From contig JALVEU010000003.1 of assembly GCA_027030565.1 (NCBI GenBank), forward strand, positions 1-6,023: DNA of 6,023 bases, written 5' to 3'. The number at the start of each line of letters is the position of its first letter. Position 1 is the first letter of the stretch. Below, one piece after another: positions 1 to 6,023 of the stretch. The notes under the pieces were generated by a model. That model worked only from the letters and a program-made list of their open reading frames with translations, did not search any database and was not told where the DNA came from. Position numbers and translations under genes: made by a program. The stretch comes from Gammaproteobacteria bacterium. Lineage in GTDB: Bacteria > Pseudomonadota > Gammaproteobacteria > JAJDOJ01.

Positions 1-3345
<3,345 letters not shown>

Positions 3346-3350
3346 CGCTT

Positions 3351-3355
3351 CTCCT
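3351..3355 (-). promoter_or_regulatory. Ribosome binding site of rpoC
   Basis: The minus strand reads AGGAG, then a five-base spacer AAGCG, then ATG at 3345. This is a strong Shine-Dalgarno match at good spacing and supports the chosen rpoC start. It indicates that rpoC can load its own ribosomes rather than depending only on those finishing rpoB 82 bp upstream. Confidence 0.85.
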
Positions 3356-3393
3356 GCCGCCTCGCGTCTTTCCGAGCGGTTGCTTGGATCCGG

Positions 3394-3421
3394 CCGGCAC
3401 CCGGCCTGAACCGGGTGCCGG
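3394..3421 (-). other. Inverted repeat / RNA hairpin in the rpoB-rpoC gap
   Basis: Two perfect 11-base arms, CCGGCACCCGG and CCGGGTGCCGG, flank the six-base loop TTCAGG (minus-strand sense). In the transcript it would begin six bases after the rpoB stop codon and end 48 bases before the rpoC start. Ten of the 11 pairs are G-C... more exactly, all pairs but one are G-C, so it should fold stably. No T-run follows (next bases are GGATCCAAGC read from the outer arm onward, after one G and C-rich bases), so it is not a typical intrinsic terminator. Possible roles are an mRNA processing or stabilising element, or a weak pause; these are inference. The rest of the gap shows only the rpoC ribosome binding site, and no convincing promoter. 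Confidence 0.7.
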
Positions 3422-3427
3422 GCAGAT

Positions 3428-6023
<2,596 letters not shown>

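Noticed and set aside
3394..3421. The intergenic hairpin as a rho-independent terminator of rpoB.
   Set aside because: No T-run follows the stem in the direction of transcription, and termination here would cut off rpoC, which must be made with rpoB.
3346..3427. A separate promoter for rpoC in the gap.
   Set aside because: I saw no convincing -35 and -10 pair in this short GC-rich stretch; co-transcription with rpoB explains expression.

Overview
The window is an ordinary part of the rpoBC operon of a bacterium, read entirely on the minus strand. Two large genes fill it: the 3' two-thirds of rpoB (RNA polymerase beta), which enters from the right edge, and the 5' 1,115 codons of rpoC (beta-prime), which leaves at the left edge. 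They are separated by an 82-bp intergenic gap. No other gene, RNA gene, mobile element, CRISPR array or repeat family is supported.

The organism is most likely a GC-rich gammaproteobacterium. Both proteins match E. coli and Pseudomonas RNA polymerase from memory over almost their full visible length. The beta-prime chain carries an SI3-type insertion straight after the first half of the trigger loop, and beta carries an SI2-type insertion; these are typical of proteobacterial polymerases. The longer form of SI2 and several beta-prime segments look more like Pseudomonas or purple-sulfur/Ectothiorhodospira-type lineages than Enterobacteriaceae, but the exact order is an inference.

Layout, in the direction of transcription (right to left): rpoB from 6023 to 3428, with its first ~493 codons outside the window; the gap 3427-3346, holding a perfect 11-bp GC-rich hairpin and then a strong Shine-Dalgarno; rpoC from 3345 to beyond base 1. 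I translated rpoC codon by codon and found one uninterrupted frame with all catalytic and zinc-binding residues present. The two subunits together form the catalytic centre and main channel of RNA polymerase, so their adjacency and probable co-transcription fit a shared need for near-equal amounts.

I looked for an undescribed system and did not find one. The long plus-strand open frames opposite both genes are explained by avoidance of TTA, CTA and TCA codons in GC-rich sense genes. The few items worth a second look are minor: the intergenic hairpin, the AT-rich start of rpoC with the only TTA codon, and small lineage-specific length differences.
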